A model generated the notes under the pieces. The model was not told where the DNA came from, did no database searches, and was given only the letters and a program-made list of their open reading frames with translations. Shown piece by piece: positions 32,980-41,805 of a stretch of DNA of 64,000 nucleotides. How positions within the stretch are numbered: position 1 is the first letter of the stretch; each line of letters starts with the position of its first letter. The position numbers and the translations under genes were made by a program. The DNA comes from Arthrobacter sp. H-02-3 (GTDB taxonomy: Bacteria > Actinomycetota > Actinomycetes > Actinomycetales > Micrococcaceae): NCBI RefSeq assembly GCF_003097355.1, contig NZ_PYUI01000005.1, positions 124,001 through 188,000 on the forward strand. Reading direction: 5' to 3'.

Positions 32980-32989
32980 TTGGTTGTAG
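32970..32989. promoter_or_regulatory. ArsR operator covering the start codon
   Basis: CTACAACCATTTGGTTGTAG has perfect 9-bp arms with a TT centre. The ATG of the minus-strand ArsR gene is at 32979-32977, within the site. A short or absent 5' leader is implied. Confidence 0.8.
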
Positions 32990-33043
32990 GATAGTCCGGC
33001 CCTGCGACAGGAGTCAATGGGGCGGCGGGTGGCCCGGGACGCC

Positions 33044-33108
33044 GAGTTCGCCGGAGGCCTGCCAATTCGCCGGAAGCTTGCGGCGACCTCACACGGGTCC
33101 GGCGAATT
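33044..33108 (+). repeat. 65-bp intergenic repeat, copy 2
   Basis: Begins GAGTTCGCCGGA, has ATTCGCCGGAAGCTTGCGGC at the centre and ends TCCGGCGAATT. The ends are inverted relative to each other (TTCGCCGGA and TCCGGCGAA), so the element can fold. It lies between divergent ArsR and oxidoreductase genes. Confidence 0.75.
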
Positions 33109-33184
33109 CGCGTGCCTGTTGCCGGAGACGTCTGTGCCGGATGGACCCGGTGTGCCGGCCGCGCGCCGGGCGTAGAGTGAGCCC

Positions 33185-34198
33185 ATGAAGCGTGTGGTGA
33201 TCGACCGCTTCGGCGGCCCCGAGGTCTTGAATGTGGTGGAGGTCGCGGATCCCCGGCCGGGCCCGGGCGAAGTCCGTGTCACGGTCCTCGCCTCCGGCGT
33301 TTCGTTCACCGACGCACAACTGCGGGCCGGTACCTATCTCGGCGGGCCGAAGCCGCCGTTCACGCCCGGCTACGAGCTCGTCGGCGTCGTCGATGAACTC
33401 GGACCCGGCTGCTCGCGGATACGCGTGGGAGACCGCATCGGCGCGCTGACAGTGTGGGGCGCCAACGCCGAGAAGGTCTGCGTGCCGGAAGTGTATGCGG
33501 TGGAGGTGCCCGAGGACCTCGACCCGGCCGAGGTCGTGAGCCTCGTCTTCCCCTACATGACCGCCTACCAGTTGCTGCACCGCACGGCCAAGGCGAAGCC
33601 CGGGGAGAGCGTTCTGGTGCACGGCGCGGCTGGCCGGGTAGGCACAGCGATCCTCGAGCTCGGAGCGCTGGCCGGCCTCCGCCTCTACGGGACTGCTGCC
33701 GGCCGGGACCGTGCTGCCGTGGAGCGGCTCGGCGCGGTGGCAATCGACTACAAGAACGAGGACTTCCTGGCCCGGCTCCGCGGGCTCACCGGCGACGGCG
33801 TGGACATAGCCCTCGACGGGATCGGCGGCGCGTTGTCGCTACGTTCCTTCCGCGCACTCCGGCCCGGCGGACGGCTCGTGGTGTTCGGCCGCTATGCCAC
33901 CATCGCTAAGGGGCGCAAGAACTGGCCCGGGGTGGTCGCCTGGTACGCGGCAACCGGGAGCGTCGCCCTCTGGGGCTGGCTTTCACCCCGCCGAAAGGTG
34001 CTGTCCTACCGAATCCAGAAGTTGCGCATCCATCACCAGGACTGGTTCCAGGCGGATTTCCTGGTGCTCCTCGGGATGCTCCGCCGTGGCGAGATCCACC
34101 CTGTGGTGGCCGAGCGGCTGCCGCTTTCGGAGGCCCGGCGCGCCCACGAACTACTGGGAAGCACGGCGGCAACAGGGAAGATCGTGCTCGTTCCCTAA
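33185..34198 (+). CDS. Quinone-oxidoreductase-type medium-chain reductase (zinc-free MDR)
   Basis: 337 residues. GYELVGVVDELGP and VLVHGAAGRVGTAILELG, the NADPH-binding AAGxVG loop, place it in the QOR branch without zinc; none of the zinc Cys are present. The C-terminal region LPLSEARRAHELLGSTAATGKIVL is typical. The sequence has an aromatic stretch (WYAATGSVALWGWLSP, about 250-265) that may form a membrane-facing or substrate loop. It likely reduces an alpha,beta-unsaturated carbonyl or quinone using NADPH. It converges with the GHKL ATPase gene. Confidence 0.88.
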   Translation: MKRVVIDRFGGPEVLNVVEVADPRPGPGEVRVTVLASGVSFTDAQLRAGTYLGGPKPPFTPGYELVGVVDELGPGCSRIRVGDRIGALTVWGANAEKVCVPEVYAVEVPEDLDPAEVVSLVFPYMTAYQLLHRTAKAKPGESVLVHGAAGRVGTAILELGALAGLRLYGTAAGRDRAAVERLGAVAIDYKNEDFLARLRGLTGDGVDIALDGIGGALSLRSFRALRPGGRLVVFGRYATIAKGRKNWPGVVAWYAATGSVALWGWLSPRRKVLSYRIQKLRIHHQDWFQADFLVLLGMLRRGEIHPVVAERLPLSEARRAHELLGSTAATGKIVLVP

Positions 34199-34243
34199 TC
34201 CGGCACGGTCACCGCCGGGTCACCGCGCGAACTCCGGCCGCGC

Positions 34244-36223
34244 CTAGCCCAGGAACGTGCGGTGGATGTCGCTCCCGTAGCGACGGATGATGTCCCGTTT
34301 GGCGGCCTGGAAGGCCTTAAGGTCGCCCGCATGCCCGTGCTGTTCCACGCGGCGCCTGGCCAGCTCGTCCGAGATCACGTCCAGGAAGAGCTCGGCCAGT
34401 AACAGCCGGGCGGAATCCCGGAAACGGCCGCGGCCGTCGACATACAGCTGGACCGTCGGGGCGCCGGTGTTGATGATGACCTTGCGCTCCGCGGGGCTGT
34501 AGACGGCACGGTCCGCGCTGTTGTGCAGGGTGCGGAAGTCGTAGCCGGTGAAGAGGTCGACGCCGTGGTCCCGGCTCGGGCGGTGGACCTCGCGGTGCGC
34601 CGCCTGTTGCGCCGAGGCGTCGGTGGCGATGGCGTGGTGCGGCGGCTGGTCGGTGCTGCGGCGGGAGGCGTGTTCAGCGATAACGATCTCGCACAATGCC
34701 CAGTAGTCGCCAGCCCGGACAGTGATCTCGCCGTGTTCCCCCGCTCGGTCCCCCGCCATGGTCCACTCGATCCTCCGCGTGTCCCTGAGCGCGCTGACCG
34801 GGACCGGGGCGGGTGTGGGGTCAATCCGCAGTGAACCGGGCAACGCGAGCTCAAAGGTGAGCGTCCCGGCATCGGGCAGCTGGCCCGGATCCAGCAGCAG
34901 CGCGACATGGAACGGATGCCCCGGCGGGCGGTAGTAGAAGGGCGTTGTGAACCGCAGGGCCGCGGGCGGCGCCCCGGCCGACGGCGAGCCGTCCCCGTTC
35001 CGGAGCGGCGGCGCCGTCTCCAGCCCCAAATCGATGACGGCTGCCTCGCTCATGTGCTGCAGCAGGTGCTCGATCATCTCCGCGGTCCGCCCCGACGTCG
35101 TGGCGCGTTCCAGGTGGGTGAGCTTTTCTTTCTCAGCCTGCACGGGGCCGGCGATCATCCGGCTGACGGCGCGGGAGAAGGCTGCAACGAAGGGGTCCTT
35201 GAGATTCAGCCCCTCCCGCTCGTCGCTGATGATCGCCTTGCCCCGGCCCAGCATCTCGGTCAGTGCCGGGCAGCGCACGGTGCCGAAGAGGTATTCCGTG
35301 CCCACCTGGTTCTCGTACTCGAACAGTTGGCAGTCGAGCACGGCCATGCCGGATTCGACCACCAGGCCGGCAGTGCGTTCGTCGCCCTTGAGCGTCAGTT
35401 CCACGTCCCGTGCCCGCTTGAGCGTGACGGTGAACGGGAACTCCTCACCATCAAGGCTGAAGCTTCCCGGCTGGTCGGGGCCGAGGAGCACGGTGGCCGG
35501 CGGTTCGTGGAAACGGATGTTCTCGCTGCCGTAGTCCTCGGCGCCGGGGCGTCCGTGCACCAGCTCCACCTCGCGCCGGTCCAGGACGTCCCGCAGGTAG
35601 ATGTTGTCCGAGAGCGACTGAAGCAAGGTGGCGTGCTGGGTGATGGTGACGTGCGGATTGTCGACGACGATGGTCACGCGGGTTCCGTTGCCGGCGGGGA
35701 TGTCCGTACCGTCGGCGCCGGCGTCGATGTCCCCGGCGGGGATGCCCAGCCGGGCGTAGTCTGCGGGGAAGGCGCGGCGGTCTGCGCCGTCGTCGTCGTA
35801 GAGGTAGCCGCCGTTCTCGCCGCGGAAGACGTCGATGCGGGTGAACCGGCCGTTCTGGATGGTCTCGATCCAGCCGTGGCCCAGGCCGAAGATGGCCTGC
35901 TTGAGCCCGCGGCCGAAGTACCCGCGGCCGGCGCCTTCGCCGCGGGCGAGCGGGCTGTGTGCACCGCCGTAGCTGAGGATGCGTCCGGCCTGCTCGAAGG
36001 ACATGCCCTCCGCCTGGTCGCTGACCATCAGCACGGCCCCGGCGTGGTGGCGCTCGTAGCCGACGTGGATCCGGCCGGTCACGGACGCCCCGGCCTTCTC
36101 CAGCCGGGCGTAGCTGTCGTCGCTGTTGGTGATCAGTTCCACCAGGGCCTTCTCCACCGAGGCGAAGCGCCGGGAGTCGATCCCGATCACCCGCTGGTCC
36201 ACTTGGATTTCGGCAACCGTCAT
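34244..36223 (-). CDS. GHKL-fold ATPase protein (HATPase_c_3/MORC-like N-terminus), large
   Basis: 659 residues from ATG 36223 (GAGGT at 7-base spacing). The N-terminal GHKL ATPase has its N box VEKALVELITNSDDSY (about 22-38), a G1-like segment VSDQAEGMSF (about 68-77) and G2 box GRGYFGRGLKQAIFGLG (about 99-115). This order matches Hsp90, MutL and MORC rather than histidine kinases, because no H box or response-regulator partner exists. A transducer-like region follows to about 400, then an all-beta region and a C-terminal segment with LFLDVISDELARRRVEQHG. Function is unknown to me. MORC-like proteins of this size act on DNA or in anti-phage systems, but there is no defence neighbour. Confidence 0.75.
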   Translation of the reverse strand: MTVAEIQVDQRVIGIDSRRFASVEKALVELITNSDDSYARLEKAGASVTGRIHVGYERHHAGAVLMVSDQAEGMSFEQAGRILSYGGAHSPLARGEGAGRGYFGRGLKQAIFGLGHGWIETIQNGRFTRIDVFRGENGGYLYDDDGADRRAFPADYARLGIPAGDIDAGADGTDIPAGNGTRVTIVVDNPHVTITQHATLLQSLSDNIYLRDVLDRREVELVHGRPGAEDYGSENIRFHEPPATVLLGPDQPGSFSLDGEEFPFTVTLKRARDVELTLKGDERTAGLVVESGMAVLDCQLFEYENQVGTEYLFGTVRCPALTEMLGRGKAIISDEREGLNLKDPFVAAFSRAVSRMIAGPVQAEKEKLTHLERATTSGRTAEMIEHLLQHMSEAAVIDLGLETAPPLRNGDGSPSAGAPPAALRFTTPFYYRPPGHPFHVALLLDPGQLPDAGTLTFELALPGSLRIDPTPAPVPVSALRDTRRIEWTMAGDRAGEHGEITVRAGDYWALCEIVIAEHASRRSTDQPPHHAIATDASAQQAAHREVHRPSRDHGVDLFTGYDFRTLHNSADRAVYSPAERKVIINTGAPTVQLYVDGRGRFRDSARLLLAELFLDVISDELARRRVEQHGHAGDLKAFQAAKRDIIRRYGSDIHRTFLG

Positions 36224-36328
36224 GCTTTTTACCTCGCTCACAACTTCGCTGTTGCTGCGCCGTCGGCACCGGACCGGGCCGATACGTGGAGCGTAGCAGT
36301 TTGGGCGCCAACACCGTTCCCCACGGCC

Positions 36329-36393
36329 GAGTTCGCCGGAAAGCTGCCGATTCGCGGGAAGCTTCCGGCGAGCACGCAGGTTTCCGGCGAATC
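36329..36393 (+). repeat. 65-bp intergenic repeat, copy 3
   Basis: Begins GAGTTCGCCGGA, centre ATTCGCGGGAAGCTTCCGGC, ends TCCGGCGAATC. Gap-free alignment with copy 2 shows identity over most positions. It lies in the 247-base gap between divergent GHKL ATPase and MOSC genes, which otherwise holds no gene. Confidence 0.75.
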
Positions 36394-36470
36394 CGGCGCG
36401 CAGCTTCGGCGTGGGGCCGCCGAGCCGTTGCATGGTGCCGAGTCTGTGCGACGGAGGATAGTTTGGTGGC

Positions 36471-37043
36471 ATGACGGCAAGCTACAGGTACGACGTCGAG
36501 ATCCTCCATCTTCTCGTCTCTCCGGCGCACGCCTACTTCGGACGCGCACGGGACGGCGCGGCGGAGGTCCCCACCACGGACGCGGACCGGGTCGAGGTGG
36601 CGGCCGGCAAGGGCATCGTCGGCGACCGGTTCTTCGGCAAGGCCGCGCACATGGACGCCGCCGTCACCCTCCTCGCGGTCGAAGCCCTCGAGGCGATGGC
36701 CGCGGAGCTGGGGGCCGGGCCCTTTGACCCGCTCCTGACCCGGCGCAATGTGGTCCTCCGGGGCGCCCACTTGGCTCCCCTGCTGGGTCAAGACTTCGCG
36801 CTCGAATCGCAAGGGGATGTGGTCCGGTTCCGGGCCGGACGGCCCGCCCACCCCTGCGCGTGGATGGACCGGATGCTCGCGCCCGGAGCCCACGCCGCCA
36901 TGCGGGGTCGGGGTGGCGTGCGTTGCCAGCCGCTCTCGGACGGCTTCCTGAGCCGCGGGCCGGCCGTGCTGGTCAGCCCTGTCCCGCTCGAGCCCGAGAA
37001 AGCCGGCCAGGCTGTGGTGCTCCGGCCGACACGCCTGCCGTAG
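36471..37043 (+). CDS. MOSC-domain protein
   Basis: 190 residues. VEVAAGKGIVGDRFFGK is the typical beta-strand and GxxGDR segment of MOSC domains, RRNVVLRGAHL is the second conserved block, and the sulfur-handling Cys is in HPCAWMDRM. MOSC proteins bind molybdopterin-type cofactors or transfer sulfur. There is no Fe-S domain attached and no molybdenum enzyme beside it. The protein is compact and cytosolic. The convergent hairpin at 37162 follows. Confidence 0.88.
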   Translation: MTASYRYDVEILHLLVSPAHAYFGRARDGAAEVPTTDADRVEVAAGKGIVGDRFFGKAAHMDAAVTLLAVEALEAMAAELGAGPFDPLLTRRNVVLRGAHLAPLLGQDFALESQGDVVRFRAGRPAHPCAWMDRMLAPGAHAAMRGRGGVRCQPLSDGFLSRGPAVLVSPVPLEPEKAGQAVVLRPTRLP

Positions 37044-37161
37044 CAGTCACCGGCTTGCGCGGGGTCCGGTGCTCGCAGCCCGCCGTCGTCGTTCTCCTCC
37101 TGCTGCGTACGGCGGCGCTACGGCTGGGCTGCGACGACGGGCGCGGCCGTACGGCCAATAA

Positions 37162-37204
37162 CAATGCCCCGTTTGACGCATGTTGCGCATCAAACGGGGC
37201 ATTG
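37162..37204. terminator. Bidirectional terminator between MOSC and RidA genes
   Basis: CAATGCCCCGTTTGA (37162-37176) and TCAAACGGGGCATTG (37190-37204) form a 15-bp perfect stem with a 13-base loop that itself has a short stem. It lies between convergent genes, and its TTTG/CAAA flanks give some U-rich character in both directions. Confidence 0.8.
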
Positions 37205-37242
37205 GCCGAGCGATCATTCCTCAGCGGAGTTCCCGGAGACAG

Positions 37243-37623
37243 CTAGGGAATGGCGGCGACGACGTCGATCTCGACCAGGAAGTCGCCCAGGAACGATCCC
37301 ACGGTGGTTCGGGCCGGGTAGGGGGCTTCGACGAACTCTGCGTAGGCTGCGTTGAACCCGGCAAAGTCGCGGCCCGGGTGGTGCAGATGGACGGTTGCCT
37401 TGACCACGTGGGAGAAGTTCAGGCCGTGCGCGCCGAGGACGGCGGCCAGGTTCTTCATCGTCTGCGCGGTCTGCTCTTCAATGGTGGTGCCGATTGTGTC
37501 GCCGGTGGCCGGGTCGTGCGGTGTCTGACCGGCGGTGTAGAGGAAGCCGTTGGCGGCGATGGCTTGGGAATAGGGACCCGCCGGGCTGGGCGCGAGATCG
37601 GTGCTGATCTGCTGTCGAGGCAT
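37243..37623 (-). CDS. ridA: RidA-family enamine/imine deaminase
   Basis: 126 residues from ATG 37623, with AAAGGA 9 bases upstream; ATG 37641 has no site. The trimeric Rid fold shows GPYSQAIAANGFLYTAGQTPHDPATG and EEQTAQTMKNLAAVL. Later, at VVKATVHLHHPGRDF, the RidA catalytic Arg position is occupied by a His-rich segment, so activity may differ from RidA proper. Rid proteins remove reactive enamines made by amino-acid oxidation. It ends an operon headed by an FMN oxidase and an amino-acid importer, where such imines could arise. Confidence 0.85.
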   Translation of the reverse strand: MPRQQISTDLAPSPAGPYSQAIAANGFLYTAGQTPHDPATGDTIGTTIEEQTAQTMKNLAAVLGAHGLNFSHVVKATVHLHHPGRDFAGFNAAYAEFVEAPYPARTTVGSFLGDFLVEIDVVAAIP

Positions 37624-37691
37624 GGAACTGTGTCCTTTCATTCGGCCGGCCGGATGGCGGCCGGGGCTGCTGCGGTTCTGGCTGTTGATGT

Positions 37692-38456
37692 TTAGAGGAC
37701 CTTTGACAGAAAGGCCTGTGTGCGTTCGTGTTGCGGGTTGCCCAGTACATCGGCCGGGGCTCCGCTTTCGACGACGACTCCCTGATCCATGAAGACCACC
37801 TGGTCGCTGACCTGGCGGGCGAAGCCGAGCTCGTGCGTCACTACGACCATGGTCATCCCAGCCTCGGCCAAGGACTTCATGACGTCTAGCACTTCGCCGA
37901 CGAGTTCCGGATCGAGCGCCGATGTTGGTTCGTCGAAGAGCATGAGCTTGGGCTTCATGGCCAGTGCACGCGCAATAGCAATCCGCTGTTGCTGCCCGCC
38001 GGAGAGCTCCTGGGGGTATGACTGTCCCCTATTGCCGAGCCCAACACGGTCCAGCAGGGTCTGCGCCTCGGCGGTGACTTCGGGCCGGGGACGGCCAAGA
38101 ACATGAACGGGCGCTTCCACGATATTCTCCAGCACGGTCATGTGCGGGAACAGATTGAAGCGCTGGAAGACCATTCCTGCGGTCAGTCGTGAGCGTGCTG
38201 TCTGCCGCTCTTTCATTTCGTACAGCCGTCCGTTGCGCTCGGTGTAGCCGACCATCTGTTCGTCCACGTACAGGCGTCCGGCGTCGACCTTTTCCAGGTG
38301 GTTGATGCACCGCAGGAAGGTCGTCTTTCCGGAACCGGACGGGCCGATCAGGCAGGTCACCGAGCCGCGTTCGACTCGCAAATCAATGCCCTTGAGGATT
38401 TCTGTTGAGCCGAAACTCTTGCGGACCCCCTGGGCTTCCACCATGGCGGTGTTCAT
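37692..38456 (-). CDS. Polar amino acid ABC transporter, ATP-binding protein
   Basis: 254 residues. Walker [11 protein letters not shown] loop FQRFNLF, signature LSGGQQQR, Walker [15 protein letters not shown] and H-loop [12 protein letters not shown] are all present, in the GlnQ/HisP subfamily pattern. It energises import of an amino-acid-like solute with the permease encoded immediately upstream, whose stop overlaps its start. The substrate-binding protein and hydroxyacid oxidase genes lie further upstream in the same operon. Confidence 0.95.
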   Translation of the reverse strand: MNTAMVEAQGVRKSFGSTEILKGIDLRVERGSVTCLIGPSGSGKTTFLRCINHLEKVDAGRLYVDEQMVGYTERNGRLYEMKERQTARSRLTAGMVFQRFNLFPHMTVLENIVEAPVHVLGRPRPEVTAEAQTLLDRVGLGNRGQSYPQELSGGQQQRIAIARALAMKPKLMLFDEPTSALDPELVGEVLDVMKSLAEAGMTMVVVTHELGFARQVSDQVVFMDQGVVVESGAPADVLGNPQHERTQAFLSKVL

Positions 38457-39400
38457 CGTATTGTCCTTGTCTTTGCAGGGCTCTTCGCACGGCGTGCCCG
38501 TCGCGGGGATACATCGAAGCCGCGTCCATAGCGCCGTTCAAGTTTGGCTTGGAAGAAGCTCAGGATGGTTGTCATCAGTAGGTACCAAAGGCTGGCGACA
38601 ATTAGCAGCGGAATCGTTTGGTAGTTGTTGGAGTAGATAATCTGCGCCGAGTACAGCAGGTCCGAAATCGCCAGCACGCTGACCAGGGCCGTGCCCTTGA
38701 GCATGGAAATGACCTGGTTGCCGGTCGGCGGAAGGACCACGCGCATCGCCTGGGGAAGGATGACCCGGCGCATGAGCTGGCTGCCGTTCATCCCCAGGGC
38801 CCGGGCGGCGTCGTACTGTCCCTTGTCCACAGATCCGATGCCGCCGCGGATGATCTCGGCCATGTAGGCGGCCTCATTCAGCGACAGCCCCAGCAACGCG
38901 GCGCCCAGGGGCGTGATGAGCACATTGGCCGATCCCAGGACCAGGGAGGGGCCGCCGAGAGGAAGACCGAAAGCGATCACCGGATACAGGGCGGCAATGT
39001 TGTACCAAAAGATCAGCTGCACGAGCAGCGGTGTGCCCCGGAAAAACCAGATGTAGCCCCGACTGATGGTGCTCACGATCGGGTTGGCCGAGAGCCGCAT
39101 GACCGCCAGAACCGTGCCCAGCGCGATGCCGACGCTCATGGAGACCACGGTCAGGAGGATGGTCAGCCCGGCCCCGGCGATGATCTGCGGGGAGAAGAGA
39201 TAGGAGACGACGACGTCCCAGTGGTAGCGCTTGTTCACCGCCACGTCCCAGGTGGCGCTGAGTGCGATCAGGATGAGAACGACGGCGGTTGCCAGCCTGA
39301 GCGGGTGTTTGAGCGGCACCACCGGGATGGATTCGCCCTGTTCCGCCGGCGTGTTCTGACGGGTGTCCGGGAAGGACTGTTGTTGCTGCACGGTTGCCAC
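38453..39400 (-). CDS. Polar amino acid ABC transporter, permease
   Basis: 315 residues. A cytosolic N-terminus (about 40) and an extra first membrane helix precede the HisM-type domain, whose EAA loop reads [22 protein letters not shown]. Five core membrane segments are visible. It forms the membrane channel with the ATPase encoded just after it. The fusion of both permease halves into one gene is usual when only one permease is listed, as a homodimer would form. Confidence 0.93.
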   Translation of the reverse strand: MATVQQQQSFPDTRQNTPAEQGESIPVVPLKHPLRLATAVVLILIALSATWDVAVNKRYHWDVVVSYLFSPQIIAGAGLTILLTVVSMSVGIALGTVLAVMRLSANPIVSTISRGYIWFFRGTPLLVQLIFWYNIAALYPVIAFGLPLGGPSLVLGSANVLITPLGAALLGLSLNEAAYMAEIIRGGIGSVDKGQYDAARALGMNGSQLMRRVILPQAMRVVLPPTGNQVISMLKGTALVSVLAISDLLYSAQIIYSNNYQTIPLLIVASLWYLLMTTILSFFQAKLERRYGRGFDVSPRRARRAKSPAKTRTIR

Positions 39401-39403
39401 CTC

Positions 39404-40363
39404 CTATTGGGCGAAATTGACGCGGGCGTCGGTGATGGCGCTGGACTCAAGCCCGTACTTCCCGAGCACCTTGAGGTAGGAGTCACTCTTGATGACGCCG
39501 GAGAGCGCAGCGGAGACGGCTTTGATCAGGCCGGAGTCCTTGGGCATGCCCACACCGACCGGAGTGAAGTCATATTTTGCGGCGATCTCGATCTGGGGGT
39601 TCTGCGTGGCAGCGAAGTTCAGAATCGGTGAATCCGCTAGCACTGCGTCCAGCCGTCCGCTGCTCAGGGCGGAGATTGCCTGCCGCGTGTCCTGGAACTC
39701 GCTTCTCTGGATGGTGTCCTTGCCGGCCGCTGTGCAGGCCTTGTCGTACTCGGGAACGTTGACCGTGAGCTGGTAGGACCCTGTCAGGAGGCCCACCTTT
39801 CGACCGCACAGGACGTGTTGATCGGTGATCCCCTGCGGGTTGCCCTTGGCCACCGCGATGGAATTGCCCATTTGCATATAGTCAACGAAATCCAGGACCT
39901 CCATACGCTTCTCCGTGGGGGTCATCGAGGAGACAGTCATGTCGTACCTGCCCGCGGCGATGCCGGGGATGATGGAGTCGAAGTTGGCCACTTGGATCTC
40001 CACCTTCACGCCCAGGGCCTCCCCAAGGAGGCGCGCGATGTCCGGGTTGGTCCCCGTCATCTCCTGGGTTCCTTCACGGTAGAACTGCGTCGGCGGCTCG
40101 TTGGTGGGGATGGCAACGCGCAGGACCTTCGTTGATTTGATCGATTCCGGGAGCAACTGTGCGGCGGCATCGTTGACCGCGAGGGCAGGGACCCCGGTGC
40201 CGGACCCGCCGGAATCTCCCGACGGCGTCGACGGTGTCGATTGTGAAGTGGCGGTGCCTGGCGCGCAGGCGGTGGCCGCGAGCAGGAGCGCGGCCGTGGC
40301 GATGACGGCAGGGATGCCGCGTTGAATGCGCTTCACGGGAGAGTGTGCCGTGGGGGTTTTCAT
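39404..40363 (-). CDS. Amino acid ABC transporter substrate-binding lipoprotein
   Basis: 319 residues with a lipoprotein signal: basic start, hydrophobic stretch VIATAALLLAATA and Cys33. After a Ser/Gly/Pro-rich linker, the family 3 solute-binding fold starts with LRVAIPTNEPPTQFY and includes GTNPDIARLLGEALGVKVEI and AGRYDMTVSSMTPTEKR. It is anchored outside the membrane and delivers an amino acid or similar zwitterion. Its ATG overlaps the oxidase stop. The ligand is unknown; the partner oxidase points to a 2-hydroxy or 2-amino acid. Confidence 0.93.
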   Translation of the reverse strand: MKTPTAHSPVKRIQRGIPAVIATAALLLAATACAPGTATSQSTPSTPSGDSGGSGTGVPALAVNDAAAQLLPESIKSTKVLRVAIPTNEPPTQFYREGTQEMTGTNPDIARLLGEALGVKVEIQVANFDSIIPGIAAGRYDMTVSSMTPTEKRMEVLDFVDYMQMGNSIAVAKGNPQGITDQHVLCGRKVGLLTGSYQLTVNVPEYDKACTAAGKDTIQRSEFQDTRQAISALSSGRLDAVLADSPILNFAATQNPQIEIAAKYDFTPVGVGMPKDSGLIKAVSAALSGVIKSDSYLKVLGKYGLESSAITDARVNFAQ

Positions 40364-41676
40364 CAGGGGGTCCTCAGATCGGAGTAGGCCAACTCGGCAG
40401 CGGGAAATTTGGCAGAGGGGAATTCGGTGGGAAGGGTGCGGGTGAAGGCGTCGCTGCGGTGCCGGATCAGCTCACGGCCCTCGTCGCGCAGCTCCTGGAT
40501 CGTCGACACTCCGAGCAGCATCATGGTGCGCGTCATTTCCGCTGCCAGCAGCTTCAGGACGTGGGCAACTCCTGTCTGGCCGGCGGCGGCTAGTCCGTAG
40601 AGGTAGGGGCGGCCGATGGAGCAGGCGTCGGCGCCCAGGGCCAGGGCCTTGACGACGTCCGAGCCGCGGCGGATTCCGCCGTCGACGATGATTTCAACCC
40701 GGCCTGCCGTCGTCTCGACGATTTCGGGCAGTACGTCCAGGGCCGAGGCCATGTGGTCCAACTGCCTGCCGCCGTGGTTGCTGACCTGGATGGCGTCGAT
40801 GCCGATATCGGCTGCTATGACGGCGTCCCTGGGGTTGACGACGCCTTTGAGAATGATGGGACCGTTCCACCGCGCCCTGAGGTCCCGGATGTCGTCCCAG
40901 TCCGTCGGTTCGTACTGCCCCGCCAGCAGCGTCCGCCACATGTCGGGGGTGCTGGAGAGCGGGCCTTCAGGAATTTCGGCGTCCAGGTTCGGGAAGGCAA
41001 TCGCATCGTTGGCCAGGAAACCAAGAGCCCACCGGGGATGCAGTGCCCCTTCGATGACGGTCTTGGGCTTGATGGACGGCGGCGCGGTGAATCCGTTGCG
41101 GTAGTCGCGTTCCCTGTGACCAATGGCCCGGCAGTCGACGTTGACCACAAGCGCTTCGTAGCCTGCGTTCGAGACCCGGTCCAGGGCAGCCTGAAGAAGG
41201 CCTTTGTCCGCCGTGGGCTCGAGGTTGAACCATCGCCGCAGCCCAGGGGTGGCGGCACTGACGTGCTCCATGGTTGTCGTGCTCAGGTGTGCCAGCCCGT
41301 AGGGAACGCCGGCTTCAAGTGCCGCGCGGGCTACGGCGGTCTCGCCGTCAGGGTGGAACAACCTGGTGCCGCCGGTTGGGGACAGGGTCAGTGGCATCGC
41401 AACCCGGCCGCCCAGAAGGGTGGAGCTGAGGTCCAGGTGCTCGACCGACCCCCACTTCGGGAGGAAGGCCCAGTCGTCAAATGACGACTGGTTGCGCCGC
41501 AAGGAGACCTCGTCCTCGCCGCCGCCCTCGATGTAGTCAAACACGCTCCCGGGGAGGCGCTTGGCGGCCATTTTCCTCATGTCCTCAACGCTGTAGCAAC
41601 ACCGCGACAGCCGCTCCGCCACTGACCGGGCAGGCCCTTGCACCGCGGCCAGCGACTTGATGTCTTTGATTCTCAT
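40363..41676 (-). CDS. FMN-dependent alpha-hydroxyacid oxidase/dehydrogenase
   Basis: 437 residues, slightly longer than LldD or glycolate oxidase. The entry segment VFDYIEGGGEDEVSLRRNQSSF, the catalytic His in VSNHGGRQLDH, the Arg block DGGIRRGSDVVKALALGADA and GRPYLYGL are all conserved. It should oxidise an L-2-hydroxy acid at FMN. It begins an operon with an amino-acid-type ABC importer and RidA, an unusual combination, which suggests the real substrate may be an amino- or hydroxy-acid of plant or bacterial origin. The divergent PucR regulator at 41806 probably controls it. Confidence 0.9.
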   Translation of the reverse strand: MRIKDIKSLAAVQGPARSVAERLSRCCYSVEDMRKMAAKRLPGSVFDYIEGGGEDEVSLRRNQSSFDDWAFLPKWGSVEHLDLSSTLLGGRVAMPLTLSPTGGTRLFHPDGETAVARAALEAGVPYGLAHLSTTTMEHVSAATPGLRRWFNLEPTADKGLLQAALDRVSNAGYEALVVNVDCRAIGHRERDYRNGFTAPPSIKPKTVIEGALHPRWALGFLANDAIAFPNLDAEIPEGPLSSTPDMWRTLLAGQYEPTDWDDIRDLRARWNGPIILKGVVNPRDAVIAADIGIDAIQVSNHGGRQLDHMASALDVLPEIVETTAGRVEIIVDGGIRRGSDVVKALALGADACSIGRPYLYGLAAAGQTGVAHVLKLLAAEMTRTMMLLGVSTIQELRDEGRELIRHRSDAFTRTLPTEFPSAKFPAAELAYSDLRTP

Positions 41677-41715
41677 TACGTGGGTCCTCTATTTCCTGGG
41701 TGGAACCTCGATCAA

Positions 41716-41793
41716 CTTCGTCCCTCAATGGTGACGAAGATCTCACCCCGTCCATATGTAGATTCCTCCAAAAGAATGGATTTTCACATGTGA
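41716..41793. promoter_or_regulatory. Divergent control region of PucR and oxidase operon
   Basis: CTTCGTC (41716-41722) and GACGAAG (41733-41739) form an inverted repeat, and TCACATGTGA (41784-41793) is a 10-bp palindrome 12 bases before the PucR start. Either could be a PucR site. The stretch between 41750 and 41790 is AT-rich, as a promoter would be. Confidence 0.45.
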
Positions 41794-41805
41794 TATCGTC
41801 CACGT

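Noticed and set aside
32530..33309. Longer start of the ArsR gene giving 259 residues
   Set aside because: The extra 110 codons run through a palindrome and a 65-bp intergenic repeat; the ArsR fold begins after ATG 32979.
34907..36727. A 606-codon open frame on the plus strand opposite the GHKL ATPase gene
   Set aside because: It is the antisense shadow of a real gene with clear ATPase motifs; its translation is low-complexity (Val/Ala/Gly/Asp) and has no ribosome site.
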